Source: Treponema sp.
GTDB taxonomy: Bacteria; Spirochaetota; Spirochaetia; Treponematales; Treponemataceae
Length of the DNA stretch: 63,346 bases
Reading direction: 5' to 3'
NCBI GenBank assembly: GCA_016293495.1
Contig: JAEDED010000013.1
Span: 1-63,346 of the forward strand
The notes under the pieces are model-generated. The model was not told where the DNA came from. It did not search any database and saw only the letters and a list, made by a program, of their open reading frames with translations. The position numbers and the translations under genes are program-made. Shown one piece after another: positions 62,948 to 63,346 of the stretch (the stretch's first letter is position 1; each line of letters begins with the position of its first letter).

Positions 62948-63346
62948 CCGCAGATGAACGTGATTCAAAGCGTTCGAAGGGTATTACAATCAATTGATAT
63001 TAATACCAACAACGCGTGAGCGGGTGAGCCGGCTGAACGCAGATTTGGAGCGTTCGCGAGCCGAAGGCGAGTCGGATACCATTTACGCTCCTCATCGAGG
63101 CTCAGACGGACACACGCGTAAGCGTTACTGGTACTATATTTCAATTCATTACAATCACATCGAACGCTGTTTGTAGGTATTACCACCATCGCCGATTATT
63201 ACCATCACCCGCCCAAACGTACAACTGGTAGAAATACCGGTGCTGGTGTAAAAACAATCATTCGTATTACCCACAATGCCCCGTAAACCAACAAAGCGTT
63301 CGAAGGGTATTACAATCAATTGATATTAATACCAACAACGCGTGAG
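62948..63346. repeat. Intergenic repeat region: structured repeat copy C and flanking palindromes
   Basis: No believable gene in 399 bp. It holds: a near-palindrome GGTATTA ... TAATACC with ATCAATTGAT at its centre (62980-63007), repeated at 63306-63333; copy C of the structured repeat (about 63010-63130), sharing the core from CGCAGATTTGGAGC to TCGAGG with copies A and B; and a GTTTGTAGGTATT tail (near 63169). Positions 62966-63020 recur exactly at 63292-63346, giving a period of 326 bp, and the window ends there. Confidence 0.8.

Noticed and set aside
59120..63130. The structured repeats as integron attC sites
   Set aside because: Size and imperfect hairpin form fit, and treponemes can carry integrons, but the ends do not show GTTRRRY/RYYYAAC boxes, the conserved part is the middle and not the ends, and no integrase or cassette-like gene row is visible.
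58000..63346. tRNA or riboswitch near trpS and the thiamine pyrophosphokinase gene
   Set aside because: No T-box signature, THI box or cloverleaf with a CCA-type end could be found; the upstream structure is the dispersed repeat.

Overview
The window looks like a piece of a Treponema-type spirochaete chromosome from an anaerobe. The base composition is low in G+C. There is a UPF0164-family outer-membrane protein, several lipoproteins with relaxed spirochaetal lipoboxes, a GGGtGRT/NifU-like pair and rubrerythrin plus a rubredoxin-fused flavin reductase for oxygen stress. Most of the window is ordinary, densely packed housekeeping sequence. I recognise no tRNA, rRNA, CRISPR array, transposase or phage gene.

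Layout. 1-374: two identical 187-bp tandem units behind a GGGtGRT gene. 0.4-2.1 kb: GGGtGRT and NifU-like genes. 2.3-6.0 kb: DUF4912 protein, GH57-like enzyme, UPF0164 protein. 6.2-13.9 kb: a very large secreted TPR-like protein and a 1564-residue sensor with a SpoIIE-type phosphatase. 14.1-17.4 kb: DEAD-box helicase and an ABC-F ATPase. 17.5-18.7 kb: rubrerythrin and rubredoxin-flavin reductase. 18.9-25.3 kb: PcrA-like helicase, two methyltransferases, HAD hydrolase, first MiaA. 25.4-31.4 kb: TatD, Hpt, enlarged LepB, SecA. 31.5-42.2 kb: lipoproteins, Nudix, HisS, NeuB-like synthase, spirochaetal unknowns, TrmB, LigA. 42.3-47.5 kb: M23 peptidase, RecJ, RecO, RpoZ, second MiaA. 47.6-53.2 kb: an AT-rich accessory block (secreted FGE-like protein, membrane protein, two-component system) bracketed by a 21-bp repeat. 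53.3-62.9 kb: unknown gene, ThrC, lipoprotein, Alr, FolC, TrpS, CCA-adding-type enzyme, thiamine pyrophosphokinase. 62.95-63.35 kb: structured repeats.

The most interesting signals are regulatory and structural. (1) About a dozen genes have a good -10 hexamer ending only 6 to 9 bases before the start codon and no Shine-Dalgarno sequence, which suggests widespread leaderless transcripts; secA and its divergent lipoprotein neighbour even share a -35 element. (2) A GTGAGTTAACTCAC palindrome lies at nearly the same distance (45 and 46 bp) from the -10 of a NarL-type response regulator gene and a candidate -10 of the FGE-like gene, a plausible operator for a small regulon. (3) A structured repeat has a conserved core but different, still self-complementary, flanking arms. 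(4) The large TPR-like gene seems to begin at AUU, because an in-frame signal peptide lies upstream of its first ATG. (5) An ABC-F protein has one intact and one degenerate ATPase site. (6) The phosphatase gene has a strong internal ribosome binding site and in-frame ATG.

Both window ends lie in repeats. The last 55 bases exactly duplicate an internal 55-mer, which looks like the end of an assembled contig, so the terminal repeat structures should be read with that in mind.
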